Positions 40,573 to 50,318 of a stretch of 64,000 bases of DNA are shown here, one piece after another. The position numbers and the translations under genes are program-made. Below the pieces are notes generated by a model, which worked only from the letters and a program-made list of their open reading frames with translations, did not search any database and was not told where the DNA came from. Origin of the DNA: Cohnella sp. SGD-V74. Lineage in GTDB: Bacteria; Bacillota; Bacilli; Paenibacillales; Paenibacillaceae. Numbering within the stretch: position 1 is the first letter of the stretch; each line of letters opens with the position of its first letter. The DNA lies in contig NZ_PVYW01000001.1 of assembly GCF_003001675.1 (NCBI RefSeq), positions 1 to 64,000 on the forward strand, read 5' to 3'.

Positions 40573-40592
40573 ATTTCTATATGTATCGAAAT
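40573..40592. promoter_or_regulatory. Inverted repeat, probable ArsR operator (arsR promoter)
   Basis: ATTTCTATATGTATCGAAAT is a near-palindrome, 22 bases before the arsR start. It shares ATTTCTATAT with the site at 40225-40252. Confidence 0.6.
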
Positions 40593-40630
40593 TAGATTAG
40601 CACAACGTTCGTCGTCTGTAAACAGGCAAA

Positions 40631-40664
40631 GAGGAGACGGGCGCAAATAAACGCCTGTCCCCTC
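40631..40664 (-). terminator. Hairpin terminator after dapF
   Basis: GAGGGGACAGGCG pairs with CGCCCGTCTCCTC (one mismatch, one G-T) around an 8-base loop, followed by a short T stretch. Confidence 0.6.
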
Positions 40665-40747
40665 TCCTCCGTCTGCCAAACCCCGATCGCGTTCCGGAGC
40701 CTGCCGCAAGTTGCCCTGCAGCGGCATCTCCCCGCTCCCGGCTTGGA

Positions 40748-41584
40748 TCAGATCTCCACCGAGCCCGTGTAGACGGCCGCGGCCGGACCGGTCATATAGA
40801 TGCGGTCGCTGGCCTCGTCCCACTTGATGCGCAGATCGCCGCCGGCGAGCGAGATCGTCGCCTCGCGATCGGTCAGCCCGTTCAGCACCGAGGAGACGAG
40901 CGTCGCGCAAGCGCCCGTGCCGCATGCCAGCGTCGGCCCCGCGCCGCGCTCCCACACCCGCATGTCCACTTGGCCGCGGGTATTGACGGTCGCGAACTCG
41001 ACGTTGATTTTGCGCGGGAACAGCGGATGCTTCTCCAGCTTCGGTCCCCATGTCGCCAGGTCGAACCCGGCCGCATCGTCCACGTAGATGACGCAGTGCG
41101 GATTGCCCATCGATACCGCCGTGAATCGGAATTCGCGTCCGTCCACCTCGACCGAGTGGCCAATGACCGGATTGGCGTCGATCGTCGTCGGCACGTCGAG
41201 CCCGTTCAGAATCGGCTTGCCCATATCGACGGTTACTTGCGCGACCTTGCCGTCTTCGACCTGAAGCACGACCGGCTGCACGCCGGCGCCCAGCGTCTCG
41301 ATCGTCAGCTCCGTCTTGGCCGCCAGGCCGTTGTCGTAGACGTACTTGGCGACGCAGCGAATCGCGTTGCCGCACTGCTCCGCTTCCGATCCGTCGGAGT
41401 TGATGATTCTCATCCGGAAGTCCGCCTTCTCCGAAGGCAAAATGTAGACCAGCCCGTCCGCCCCGATACCGAAGTACCGGTTGCACAGCCGAACGGCCAA
41501 TTCCGCCGCGTTATCCGGCAAAGCTTGCTCGCCGGCCACGACGATGAAGTCGTTGCCGAGCCCGTGCATTTTCGTAAATTCCAT
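40748..41584 (-). CDS. dapF: Diaminopimelate epimerase
   Basis: A 278-residue enzyme that converts LL- to meso-diaminopimelate for lysine and peptidoglycan. It starts MEFTKMHGLGNDFIVV. The catalytic Cys pair is present: EQCGNAIRCVAKY and LACGTGACATLV. GGGAGG precedes the ATG. It stands alone between purT and the ArsR-MFS pair, with a terminator downstream. Confidence 0.97.
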   Translation of the reverse strand: MEFTKMHGLGNDFIVVAGEQALPDNAAELAVRLCNRYFGIGADGLVYILPSEKADFRMRIINSDGSEAEQCGNAIRCVAKYVYDNGLAAKTELTIETLGAGVQPVVLQVEDGKVAQVTVDMGKPILNGLDVPTTIDANPVIGHSVEVDGREFRFTAVSMGNPHCVIYVDDAAGFDLATWGPKLEKHPLFPRKINVEFATVNTRGQVDMRVWERGAGPTLACGTGACATLVSSVLNGLTDREATISLAGGDLRIKWDEASDRIYMTGPAAAVYTGSVEI

Positions 41585-41717
41585 AACAAAAGCCTCCCGC
41601 TATGACCAGTCAGTCAAGTATTCTCGCTCACTGGAATAATCATAACGGGAAGGCGGCGGGATGAGCATACAGCAAACCTTCATTTATTTGCACTTTTTGA
41701 CTACGACGAACGGAAAA

Positions 41718-42878
41718 TCAGCTCTCTTGCACGCTTAGACGCTCCAGCGCCTTCGTCGCGCGCTCGCGCGCTTCGGCGACCGTGCCACCCGTCGACAGAG
41801 CGACCGCCATCCGGCGTCCCGGCTTCGTGACCGGCTTGCCGAATACGCGCAGCTGCGTATACGGAACGGACAGGGCCTCGCCGATTCCGCCGATCCGGTA
41901 GTCGTCCAGCTCCCGGTCCGCTTTCAGCGGGCGGCTGGCTCCGGGAGCGACGTTCTCGATCTCCGGAATCGGATAGCCGAGAATGGCGCGGACGTGCAGC
42001 GCGAATTCGGACAGGTTCTGGCTCACGAGCGTGACGAGACCGGTATCGTGCGGCCGCGGCGACACTTCGCTGAAATACACCTTGTCCTTGGCGAGAAACA
42101 GCTCCACGCCGAAGATGCCCGCTCCGCCCAGCTCGTCCGTAATCGCTTTGGCGATCCGCTGCGCCTCCACCAGTTGTCCGGCGGTCATCTCGTGCGGCTG
42201 CCACGATTCGATGTAGTCGCCGTCCTTCTGGATATGGCCGATCGGCGGGCAGAACGCCGTGCCGCTGACCGAGCGCACTGTAAGCAGCGTAATCTCCGAC
42301 TCGAACGTGATGAATTCCTCGACGATAACCCTCGTCTGCTGCACGCGACCGCCTTCCATCGCGATCGTCCAGCAGCGTTCAAGATCATCTTCCGAGCGGC
42401 AGACGCTTTGCCCCTTGCCCGACGAGCTCATCAGCGGCTTCACGACGCAGGGAAAGCCCATCTCCTTCGCCGCCTCGGCGAATTGCTCGTACGTATCGGC
42501 AAACCGGTACGCAGCCGTAGGCAAGCCCAGCGTCTCCGCGGCCAGCCGGCGAATGCCTTCGCGGTCCATCGTCAGACGCGCCGCTCGCGCCGTCGGGATG
42601 ACCCGGCAGCCTTCCTCCTCCAGCTTCAGCAGTTCGGCGGTAGCGATCGCCTCGATCTCGGGCACGATCAGGTCCGGCTTTTCCCGTTCGACGACTTCCC
42701 TGAGCGCCTGCTTGTCCAGCATGTCGATCACGTAGCTGCGATGCGCGACCTGCATGGCCGGCGCTCCTTCGTAACGATCGACCGCTACGGTCTCCGCTCC
42801 CAGACGCTGCGCCTCGATGACGACCTCCTTGCCGAGTTCGCCCGATCCGAGCAACAATATTTTTTGACTGGCGTACAT
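41718..42878 (-). CDS. purT: Formate-dependent phosphoribosylglycinamide formyltransferase
   Basis: A 386-residue ATP-grasp enzyme that makes formyl-GAR from formate and ATP in purine synthesis, an alternative to folate-dependent PurN. Seen are [34 protein letters not shown], the ATP-grasp glycine loop [27 protein letters not shown] and [19 protein letters not shown] lies before the ATG. It is about the standard length and is not in a pur operon here. Confidence 0.96.
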   Translation of the reverse strand: MYASQKILLLGSGELGKEVVIEAQRLGAETVAVDRYEGAPAMQVAHRSYVIDMLDKQALREVVEREKPDLIVPEIEAIATAELLKLEEEGCRVIPTARAARLTMDREGIRRLAAETLGLPTAAYRFADTYEQFAEAAKEMGFPCVVKPLMSSSGKGQSVCRSEDDLERCWTIAMEGGRVQQTRVIVEEFITFESEITLLTVRSVSGTAFCPPIGHIQKDGDYIESWQPHEMTAGQLVEAQRIAKAITDELGGAGIFGVELFLAKDKVYFSEVSPRPHDTGLVTLVSQNLSEFALHVRAILGYPIPEIENVAPGASRPLKADRELDDYRIGGIGEALSVPYTQLRVFGKPVTKPGRRMAVALSTGGTVAEARERATKALERLSVQES

Positions 42879-42960
42879 GTCAGCATTCCTCCATCATGAA
42901 CTCGAATTCAATAACGTCCATTATACACGATGATCGGACGAAGCGTAGCCGGTCGTCCCT

Positions 42961-43389
42961 TCATAGAGGGGCCAGCGCCGATATCGCGAATGACGCCGCA
43001 AGCAGCAGACAGAGCGGACTATACAGCTTCGTATCGCTTGCCGCGAATGCCGTTCCGCGCACTTTTTTGAAGAAGCCGACATACTTGAAATCCCCCACCG
43101 TCCGGATCAAAAAAACCGCCCCGCCCAGCAGGCAGCCCCATTGCGTCCAAGTCTCCGAAAGCCCCAGCGGCAGCAATCCTCGGTGCGCGAGCAGCAGCGC
43201 TCCTGCGGCAAGCAGCATCGTCCCCACCGTCAGCGTCGCCGGCTTGCCCGGCCGAAACAGCGGTTCCCCGTCCGGTCTGTCCGGCACCGCGGCGCGCGCT
43301 CCCGCTTTCCCTCCGAACGCCCAATAGTAATGAAGCCCCCCAAGCCCCGCCAATACGAGGCTCGCAAACCAAGCAACGAAGTCCGCCAT
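42961..43389 (-). CDS. DUF3995-type membrane protein
   Basis: A 142-residue protein with four predicted membrane helices, including FVAWFASLVLAGLGGLHYYWAFGG at the N-terminus and GDFKYVGFFKKVRGTAFA before the last. The HYYWAFGG and DFKYVGFFKKV motifs are typical of DUF3995, whose function is unknown. No partner gene is evident. Confidence 0.75.
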   Translation of the reverse strand: MADFVAWFASLVLAGLGGLHYYWAFGGKAGARAAVPDRPDGEPLFRPGKPATLTVGTMLLAAGALLLAHRGLLPLGLSETWTQWGCLLGGAVFLIRTVGDFKYVGFFKKVRGTAFAASDTKLYSPLCLLLAASFAISALAPL

Positions 43390-43491
43390 CCGATCTCCTC
43401 CACTGCATATGAGTCACATTTATTTCCATTATACCGTCCCTTCAGAAGAGTGACACCGACGAGCCTCCCGCGAATGTGACCGATTCCCGAC

Positions 43492-43536
43492 AAAAAAACA
43501 GCCCGCCATCCCACGAATGGGAGAGCAAGGCTGTTT
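43492..43536 (-). terminator. Rho-independent terminator of the Ca2+ ATPase gene
   Basis: AACAGCC and GGGCTGTT arms enclose an inner CTCCCATTCGTGGGA hairpin, followed by TTTTTTT on the minus strand. Confidence 0.85.
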
Positions 43537-43551
43537 GGCCGATCGAATCGT

Positions 43552-46377
43552 TTATCTGGCGGGCCTGGCCGAGGCGGAGTTGCCTCCGTAAGTGATTTTG
43601 GTTCCTTTCTTCTTCTGCTTCGAAGAGCCCCATACGCTGCCGGCGCCCATCGCGAACGTCGGGATGCCGGCGGCGACGATGACGAGCGCCCAGTCGCGCA
43701 AGTCGAGCGGCACGGTTTTGAATATCGGCTGCAGCGGCTCGATGTACAGCACGGCCAGCATCAGCACCAGCGAAGACAGCACCGCGAGGACGAGGAACTT
43801 GTTCTCCAACAGCTTGCGGTGAAAAATCGAACGTGAGCTGCGGCAGTCGAACACGTGAATGAGCTGAGCCATGACGAGAGTGGCGAACGCGACGGTCTGC
43901 GCGTGAATGAGCTGGTCCGGCTGACCTTCTCCCGCTTTCAGCGCCAGCACGAACGCCCCCAGCGTACAGAGGCCGATCAGCACGCCGCGGCTGACGATCT
44001 TCCAACCGAGCCGTCTGGCGAAAATGTTCTCTTTGGCCGGCCTTGGCTTCTGCTGCATCAGATCGCTCTCCGCCTGATCGACGCCGAGCGCCATCGCCGG
44101 CAGTCCGTCCGTCACCAGGTTGACCCACAAAATCTGGATCGGAACGAGGGGAAGCGGCAGCCCGGCCATCATCGCCAGGAACATCGTCATAATCTCGCCG
44201 ACGTTCGACGCCAGCAGATAGCGGATGAACTTGCGGATGTTCTCGTAGATGCCGCGCCCTTCCTCCACGGCGGCGACGATGCTCGAGAAATTGTCGTCGG
44301 ACAGCACAAGCGCGGAAGCTTCCTTCGTCACGTCCGTTCCGGTGATGCCCATCGCGATGCCGATGTCGGCCGCCTTAACCGCCGGAGCGTCGTTGACCCC
44401 GTCCCCCGTCATCGCCACGACGTGTCCGCGCCGCTGCAGCGCCTGCACGATTCTCAGCTTGTGCTCGGGAGAAACGCGGGCGTATACGTTCACGTCGTCG
44501 GCGACCTTCTCCAGCTCTTCGTCGGGCATTGCCGCCAGCTCCGTGCCGGTGATGACGCGGCCCTCGCGGCCGATAATGCCGAGCGTTCTGGCGATCGACT
44601 CCGCCGTCGTGCCGTGATCTCCGGTAATCATGACCGTCTTGATGCCCGCCTGGCGGCACTTGTAGATCGCTTCCTTGACTTCCTTGCGCGGCGGGTCCAT
44701 CATCCCCGTCAGCCCGACGAAGATGAGCCCGCTCTCGGCTTGCTCGCTATTGTCGCAGGTCTCATGTCCTTTGACGTCCCGATACGCCGTTCCCAGGACG
44801 CGAAGCGACTCCCTGGCCATCGCTTCGTTCGCGGCGAGCACCTTCGACTTGAGCGACGCCGTGAACGGGACGACCTGATCATCCCACAGCACGTAAGCGC
44901 ACTGGCCGACGAGCAGGTCGGGCGCTCCTTTGGCGCAGATCAGCTTGCCTCCCTGGTGGGAGACGAGCACCGACATCCGCTTGCGTTCGGCGTCGAACGG
45001 GAATTCTTTGACGCGCGTATACAGGCTTTGCAGCGCGGATTTGACCAGCCCCGTCTTCGCCGACAGCACGAGCAGCGCCGCTTCGGTCGGATCGCCTTTG
45101 ATTTTCCATTCCGCGGCGTCGGAAACCGGCGGTTCTCCTTTGGCCGGCTTGCGTTTCTTGGCATCGTCGCTCTTTTCCTGCTGAGACAGGTCCGAGTTGT
45201 TGCAGAGCGCGGCGATCTGCGTCAGCCGGCGCAGGGCGGCGTCGCCCTTGGCGTCGATGCTTTTGCCGTTCTCCTTCAGCAGGCCGACCGGCTCGTAGCC
45301 TTCGCCCGTCACTTCGATCGTCCTGCCGCCGAGCCACAGCTTGGTGACGGTCATTTTGTTTTGCGTCAGCGTCCCGGTCTTGTCGGAACAAATCACAGAG
45401 GCGCAGCCGAGCGTCTCGACGGACGGCAGCTTGCGGACGATCGCCCTGCGCTTGATCATGCGCTGGACGCCCAGAGCGAGCGCGATCGTCACGATCGCCG
45501 GAAGACCTTCCGGAATGGCGGCGACGGCCAAGCTGACGCCGGCCAGGAACATGTCGTAAGCGGGCTGTCCGTGCAAGATGCCGGCGAGCACGACGACGAC
45601 CGTCAATACGAGCGCCACGACGATCAAAATTTTGCCGAGCTGCTCAAGACGGTGCTGAAGCGGCGTTTCCGCCTCCTCCGTCTGCTGGATCAGATCGGCG
45701 ATTTTGCCCATCTCCGTCCGCATGCCCGTGACCGTCACGATCCCTTTCGCCGTTCCGCGCGTCACCATCGTCCCGAGATAGCCGCAATTTTTCCGGTCCC
45801 CGAGCGCCAAATCCGCCGAATCCAGCTTGCCCGCCGACTTGACGACAGGCACCGATTCCCCCGTCAGGGCGGACTCGTCCACCGAGCAGTCGTTGCATTC
45901 CACGAAACGAAGATCCGCGGGCACCCGGTCTCCGCTTTCCAGAAGCACGAGGTCCCCGGACACGAGGTCCCTCGCCGGAATGTGCAGCAGCTCCCCTCCC
46001 CGGATCACTTTGGCAAAAGGAGCGGACAGCTCCTTCAGCGCCCGAAGCGAACGCTCGGCCCGATATTCCTGATAGAAGCCCAGCACGCCGTTAATGAGGA
46101 TGATCGCGATAATCGTGAGCGCGTCCAGCATCTCCCCGAGCAATCCGGAGATGATCGTCGCCCCCACCAGCACGAGCACCATGAAATCCTTGAATTGATT
46201 CAGCAGCAGCTTCAGCGGAGAATCTCCGCGCTTCTCGGCGAGCTCGTTCGGTCCGATCGCCTGAAGACGCTCGTCCGCCTGCTCCCGCGACAATCCTTTT
46301 TCGCCGTCGGTATCCAGCGCCTTCGTCAATTGCTCCTCGCTCAGCTGATGCCATGCCTGACCTTCCAAGATCGTCAA
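43552..46377 (-). CDS. Cation-transporting P-type ATPase, calcium type (YloB-like)
   Basis: A 941-residue P2A (SERCA-type) ATPase that exports Ca2+, matching the YloB position next to rqcH in Bacillus. Actuator motif LTGES (171-175), PEGLP in helix M4 (289-293), phosphorylated Asp332 in DKTGTLTQNKM, and hinge TGDGVNDAPAVKAADIGIAMG. Ten membrane helices are expected. A low-complexity Lys-rich insert (KSDDAKKRKPAKGEPP) lies in the nucleotide-binding domain and the C-terminus ends in a short Lys/Gly tail. It is transcribed alone with a strong terminator. Confidence 0.95.
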   Translation of the reverse strand: MTILEGQAWHQLSEEQLTKALDTDGEKGLSREQADERLQAIGPNELAEKRGDSPLKLLLNQFKDFMVLVLVGATIISGLLGEMLDALTIIAIILINGVLGFYQEYRAERSLRALKELSAPFAKVIRGGELLHIPARDLVSGDLVLLESGDRVPADLRFVECNDCSVDESALTGESVPVVKSAGKLDSADLALGDRKNCGYLGTMVTRGTAKGIVTVTGMRTEMGKIADLIQQTEEAETPLQHRLEQLGKILIVVALVLTVVVVLAGILHGQPAYDMFLAGVSLAVAAIPEGLPAIVTIALALGVQRMIKRRAIVRKLPSVETLGCASVICSDKTGTLTQNKMTVTKLWLGGRTIEVTGEGYEPVGLLKENGKSIDAKGDAALRRLTQIAALCNNSDLSQQEKSDDAKKRKPAKGEPPVSDAAEWKIKGDPTEAALLVLSAKTGLVKSALQSLYTRVKEFPFDAERKRMSVLVSHQGGKLICAKGAPDLLVGQCAYVLWDDQVVPFTASLKSKVLAANEAMARESLRVLGTAYRDVKGHETCDNSEQAESGLIFVGLTGMMDPPRKEVKEAIYKCRQAGIKTVMITGDHGTTAESIARTLGIIGREGRVITGTELAAMPDEELEKVADDVNVYARVSPEHKLRIVQALQRRGHVVAMTGDGVNDAPAVKAADIGIAMGITGTDVTKEASALVLSDDNFSSIVAAVEEGRGIYENIRKFIRYLLASNVGEIMTMFLAMMAGLPLPLVPIQILWVNLVTDGLPAMALGVDQAESDLMQQKPRPAKENIFARRLGWKIVSRGVLIGLCTLGAFVLALKAGEGQPDQLIHAQTVAFATLVMAQLIHVFDCRSSRSIFHRKLLENKFLVLAVLSSLVLMLAVLYIEPLQPIFKTVPLDLRDWALVIVAAGIPTFAMGAGSVWGSSKQKKKGTKITYGGNSASARPAR

Positions 46378-46550
46378 CCCCTTCCGTCTTATCCGCGTGC
46401 GGTTCTTGACCTATATGTATTCAGACAAGCCGGGAAATATCCCCGGGGGTTGTACGAGGAATGGCGATCGCCGCGCATGCAAAGAGCGGCCGCCCCGCCC
46501 CCATACGAGATGGCGACAAGACGACCGCTTAATCTTCAAAACCGCGCCCT

Positions 46551-47036
46551 TTAGCGGGACTGAACCTTCTCCAACTGCTCCTCCAGGCGATCAAGCAGCT
46601 CGCTCGCGCCTTCCGCCATGCCGGTTTGCAGCACCGCTTCGCGAACTTCCACGGAAGGATACAGCGTCAGCTCCGTAAACTTCGTCTTGCCGCCCTCCAA
46701 TTCCTCGAACGTCGTCGTGACGAGCCCGACCACGCCGGGATAACCTTCGAATTCGTACGTGTTAATGAGCCGTTCCGGCGCGGCCACCTCGTGGTAAACC
46801 CCGTTATGCGCAAACTCGTTCCCGCCGCCGCTTTCCTGTTGAATGTACCTCCATACACCGCCCTTTTTGACCTCCATCCGGTCTACCCTCGTCTGCATGC
46901 TTCTCGGGCCCCACCAATCCGGCACCGTGGCCGGGTCCGTATACATCCGGAAAACAAGGTCTCGTGGGGCATTGAAAATTCGGGTGATCGCGACTTCCTG
47001 TTTTCCCGGTTCGGCGATAATGTTCGTTTTCGACAT
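46551..47036 (-). CDS. AHSA1/SRPBCC-domain protein
   Basis: A 161-residue START/Bet v1-like protein: AITRIFNAPRDLVFRMYTDP, WWGPRSMQTRV, the central GGVWRYIQQ and the helical end GASELLDRLEEQLEKV. It has a hydrophobic ligand cavity by family analogy, but the ligand is unknown. It begins 24 bases after an arsR gene. ArsR-AHSA1 pairs are common in Bacillales, and the regulator probably controls this gene. Confidence 0.9.
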   Translation of the reverse strand: MSKTNIIAEPGKQEVAITRIFNAPRDLVFRMYTDPATVPDWWGPRSMQTRVDRMEVKKGGVWRYIQQESGGGNEFAHNGVYHEVAAPERLINTYEFEGYPGVVGLVTTTFEELEGGKTKFTELTLYPSVEVREAVLQTGMAEGASELLDRLEEQLEKVQSR

Positions 47037-47060
47037 GTTTGATTTCTCCTTTTCATCTCA

Positions 47061-47393
47061 TTAATAGGGATTGTTGTCTTCACGCTGGGCCTTCTGCAGC
47101 AACTGCTCGAAACGGTCGTACTGCTCTTCCTTGATCCGGATGAAAGATTCCAGCCAGTCGTTCATCTCGATCAGCGGCGTCGGACATAACGAATAGATGC
47201 GGCGGTTCGCATCGACCTGCACTTGGACGAGACCGGCCTCGGCCAGCACGTGCAGGTGCTTGGAAGATTGAGGGAGCCGCAGCCCCAGCTTGTTGGCGAT
47301 CTCGCTGACGGTCAGCGAGCCGTAATCGCGCAGCAGCTCGACGATGTTGAACCGGTTGGGCTCGGCAAGGGCGCTGAGCGTTGCGAATGTCAT
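47061..47393 (-). CDS. ArsR-family transcriptional regulator
   Basis: A 110-residue winged-helix repressor: ALAEPNRFNIVELLRDYGSL, recognition helix LPQSSKHLHVLAEAGLV and wing DANRRIYSL. It has a single Cys (SLCPTP) and no metal motif, as is usual for the AHSA1-linked group. Repeated GGAAATTTCC boxes lie 58-84 bases upstream of its start. Confidence 0.9.
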   Translation of the reverse strand: MTFATLSALAEPNRFNIVELLRDYGSLTVSEIANKLGLRLPQSSKHLHVLAEAGLVQVQVDANRRIYSLCPTPLIEMNDWLESFIRIKEEQYDRFEQLLQKAQREDNNPY

Positions 47394-47450
47394 TGCTGGC
47401 GCTCCTCCTTTCCGTAAGATTAGGCTTTATGGTTCCAATTTACACCACGG

Positions 47451-47476
47451 GGAAATTTCCGTCAAGGGAAATTTCC
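47451..47476. promoter_or_regulatory. Tandem GGAAATTTCC palindromes, candidate ArsR operator
   Basis: The perfect 10-base palindrome GGAAATTTCC occurs at 47451-47460 and 47467-47476, one and a half helical turns apart centre to centre. A partial third (TCCTTTCAAGGAAAA) follows. They lie in the divergent gap between arsR and rqcH. Confidence 0.5.
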
Positions 47477-47601
47477 TTTCAAGGAAAATTGAATGATTGA
47501 GAGCAGAAAGTCCCCGCGCTTTCCCTTTCCGAAAATGTATGGCATCATAGGGAGGCGGCATCCACCCGAAGCGAACCTACTTACACAGGAGATCAAACGA
47601 T

Positions 47602-49356
47602 ATGTCATTGGACGGAATCGTCGTCAGAGCGCTCGTACGCGAGCTTCAATCGTGCGTCAGAGCGCGAATTCTTAAAATCTATCAGCCTACGGACAATGAA
47701 CTGATCCTGCATATACGCGGGCAAGGCGCCGGCGGCAAGCTGCTGCTGTCCGCACACCCTTCGATGCCCCGACTGCATTGGACGGAGCAGGTTTGGGCCA
47801 ACCCGTCCGAACCGCCGATGTTCTGCATGCTGCTGCGCAAATATTGCGAAGGCGGCGTTATCGAAGCTGTGCGCCAGATCGGTCTGGAAAGAATCGTGGA
47901 GATCGACGTCCGGCACCGGGACGAGCTCGGGGACGCCTCCCTGAAGCGGCTTGTCATCGAAATTATGGGCCGGCACAGCAACATTATTTTGATGGACCCG
48001 GTCACCGGCGTTGTGCACGACGGCATTCGCCACGTAACCCCGGCCATCAGCAGCTACCGCGTCGTCCTTCCGGGAAGCGCGTACGTCTCTCCTCCGGAGC
48101 AGGATAAGGCCGACCCTCTCGGCATCGGCGAGGCGAAGTTCGCCGAATTGACGTCCCGGGGCGGCAATCTTCCTGAGCTTCGCGAAGATTCGTCTTACGT
48201 CGACGCCGCTTCGAAGGCTTTGCTCGGAGCTTTCACCGGGCTGAGCCCGCTCATCTCCCGCGAGATCGCCTTCCGGGCCGCACAGCGCCCGCAAGGACTG
48301 TGGGCGGCATTCCGGGAGACGTTCGATCAAGTGGCGCGCGATGCGTACGAGCCGAATATCGTCGTGCAGGAGAACGGCAAAGCGGCCTTCTCCGCCCTTT
48401 CCTTGACGCATCTGAACGGGGAGAGGCAGACGTTCCCTTCCGTTCACGAGTGTCTGGAAAGCTTCTATCGGGACAAGGCGTCCCGCGATCTGGTCCGGCA
48501 GCGCACGACGGACTTGAACCGTTTCCTGCTGAACGAGATCGCCAAAAACGAGAAAAAGCTGGTCAAGCTGCAGGAGACGCTCGACGAAGCGGCCGAAGCC
48601 GACAAGTTCCGTCGGATCGGCGAACTGCTGACCGCGCATCTGTACGCTTTCCAGCGGGGCGACGCCTCCGTCGACGTCGTCGACTACTACGAGGAAGAGC
48701 AGCCGACGCGCACCGTCGCGCTCGATCCTCTGCTGACGCCTAACGAGAACGCCCAGCGCTACTTCCGAAAGTACAACAAGCTGAAGAACAGCCGCGACGT
48801 CGTAACGGAGCAGATCGAAGCGACGAACGCGGAACTCGCCTACTTGGCTTCTGTGCTGCAAGGACTCGAATCGGCGAGTCCGGACGACATCGGGGAAATT
48901 CGGGACGAGCTGATCGAGCAGGGCTACATCCGCGAGCGGGGCGTTAAACGAGGAGCTAAAAAGCGGAAAAAGGACCGCCCTGCCGTGCTGTGCTACACGT
49001 CGAGCGAGGGCGTCGCGATCTACGTCGGCAAAAACAACACGCAAAACGACTACATTACGAACCGTCTCGCGTCGTCATCCGACACGTGGCTGCATACGAA
49101 GGACATTCCCGGCTCCCACGTGCTCATCCGCGGCGGCGAGTTCGGCGAGGCGACGCTGCACGAGGCGGCGATGCTGGCCGCTTATTACAGCAAAGCCAAG
49201 TCGTCGAGCAGCGTCCCCGTCGACTACACGCTCATCCGCTACGTCCGCAAGCCCAACGGCGCCAAACCCGGCTTCGTCATCTACGACGCCCAGAAGACGC
49301 TGTTCGTCACCCCGGACGAAAGCCGCATCCAGCAAATGCCGTCCACGGTTAAATAA
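47602..49356 (+). CDS. rqcH: Ribosome quality control protein RqcH (NFACT family, formerly FbpA/YloA)
   Basis: A 584-residue NFACT protein. It binds split 50S subunits carrying stalled peptide and recruits tRNA-Ala to add C-terminal alanine tails that mark the peptide for decay. NFACT-N begins SLDGIVVRALVRELQ, with the family DxR around EIDVRHRDEL. A central coiled-coil (KNEKKLVKLQETLDEAAE) and the NFACT-R domain (DTWLHTKDIPGSHVLIRGG, VPVDYTLIRYVRKPNGAKPG) follow. AGGAG precedes the ATG. It is adjacent to the yloB-like ATPase block, as in Bacillus. Confidence 0.96.
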   Translation: MSLDGIVVRALVRELQSCVRARILKIYQPTDNELILHIRGQGAGGKLLLSAHPSMPRLHWTEQVWANPSEPPMFCMLLRKYCEGGVIEAVRQIGLERIVEIDVRHRDELGDASLKRLVIEIMGRHSNIILMDPVTGVVHDGIRHVTPAISSYRVVLPGSAYVSPPEQDKADPLGIGEAKFAELTSRGGNLPELREDSSYVDAASKALLGAFTGLSPLISREIAFRAAQRPQGLWAAFRETFDQVARDAYEPNIVVQENGKAAFSALSLTHLNGERQTFPSVHECLESFYRDKASRDLVRQRTTDLNRFLLNEIAKNEKKLVKLQETLDEAAEADKFRRIGELLTAHLYAFQRGDASVDVVDYYEEEQPTRTVALDPLLTPNENAQRYFRKYNKLKNSRDVVTEQIEATNAELAYLASVLQGLESASPDDIGEIRDELIEQGYIRERGVKRGAKKRKKDRPAVLCYTSSEGVAIYVGKNNTQNDYITNRLASSSDTWLHTKDIPGSHVLIRGGEFGEATLHEAAMLAAYYSKAKSSSSVPVDYTLIRYVRKPNGAKPGFVIYDAQKTLFVTPDESRIQQMPSTVK

Positions 49357-49362
49357 AAAGAG

Positions 49363-49408
49363 AGGCGGCAATCGCCGGAGCTTAGGCTCCAGGGATTGCC
49401 GCCTTTCT
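49363..49408. terminator. Bidirectional hairpin terminator
   Basis: AGGCGGCAAT pairs with ATTGCCGCCT, with an inner GGAGC/GCTCC stem, followed by TTCTGTT on the plus strand and preceded by A-rich sequence that acts as a T-run for the minus strand. It lies between the ends of rqcH and the PHP gene. Confidence 0.8.
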
Positions 49409-49475
49409 GTTGATCGTACCGCCTCGCGGGTTTATTGGTCAGCCGCTGCCCTGCGCTCATCAGCAGGCAGGCAAG

Positions 49476-50318
49476 CTATTCCGTCCGCACGCCGAGCCGC
49501 TCAAGGATGTCGGCGTCCACGCTGCGATTGCCGATCGCCCCGTGATAGACCTTGCCGTCCTTGACGCCGTGGAAATCGGAGCCCCCGGTAGCCAGCTTGC
49601 CGCGAGCCGCCGCCCATTCGGCGTAACGGCGCTCCTGCTCCGGATTATGATCCGAATGGTACGCCTCCAGACCGTCCGCTCCCCCATCCAGCAAAGAGAG
49701 CACGAGATCGTCGTCCCCATATATGCCCGGATGGGCGATGACAGCCTTGCCGCCCGCCTCGTGAATCCAGCCGATCGCCTCCAGCGAGGAGGCGCGTTCC
49801 TGCCGCTCGTAAACCGGCTTCCCTTCCGCCAGCCACCGGTCGAACGCCTCTCTCAAGTCCGACACGTAGCCTTTGTCCACCATCGCCTGCGCGATGTGCG
49901 GCCTGCCGACCGATTTGTCCTTGCGCTCCGACTTCCCGGCCGCGGCCGCCAGCTCCTCCGGAGTGATCGGCATGCCGAGCCGGCCCAGATTGGCCAGCAT
50001 GCGCTCGTTCCGAAGATTCCTTCCTTCGCGCAGCGTCTCCAATCGGGCCAGCCACTTCCCGTCGTCCAGATCGAAGCCGTAGGCCAGCACGTGAATATCC
50101 TTGCCGCTTGCAACCGTGCTTAGCTCGACTCCGGGCACGACAACGATGCCAAGCTCGCGTCCGGCCCGCAGCGCTTCGTCTACCCCCGCCACCGTATCGT
50201 GATCGGTAATCGCTATCGCGAACAGCCCCGCTTCCTTGGCCATCCGAACGTTGTCGGCCGGAGCGAACATGCCGTCCGAGGCCGTCGTATGCATATGCAG
50301 ATCCGCGCGTCTACTCAT
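49476..50318 (-). CDS. PHP-domain phosphoesterase
   Basis: A 280-residue PHP protein like TrpH/YciV, a 3',5'-nucleoside bisphosphate or short RNA 5' phosphatase. Metal-binding motifs DLHMHTTASDG, AITDHDTVAG, VPGVELST, VIAHPGIYG and ATGGSDFHG are present. It overlaps the LysR gene by eight bases and follows it, so the two are co-transcribed. The exact substrate is not fixed by sequence. Confidence 0.9.
   Translation of the reverse strand: MSRRADLHMHTTASDGMFAPADNVRMAKEAGLFAIAITDHDTVAGVDEALRAGRELGIVVVPGVELSTVASGKDIHVLAYGFDLDDGKWLARLETLREGRNLRNERMLANLGRLGMPITPEELAAAAGKSERKDKSVGRPHIAQAMVDKGYVSDLREAFDRWLAEGKPVYERQERASSLEAIGWIHEAGGKAVIAHPGIYGDDDLVLSLLDGGADGLEAYHSDHNPEQERRYAEWAAARGKLATGGSDFHGVKDGKVYHGAIGNRSVDADILERLGVRTE

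Noticed and set aside
43855..46554. Nearly 900-codon plus-strand open frame opposite the Ca2+ ATPase
   Set aside because: Shadow frame; the ATPase on the other strand has every motif of its family.
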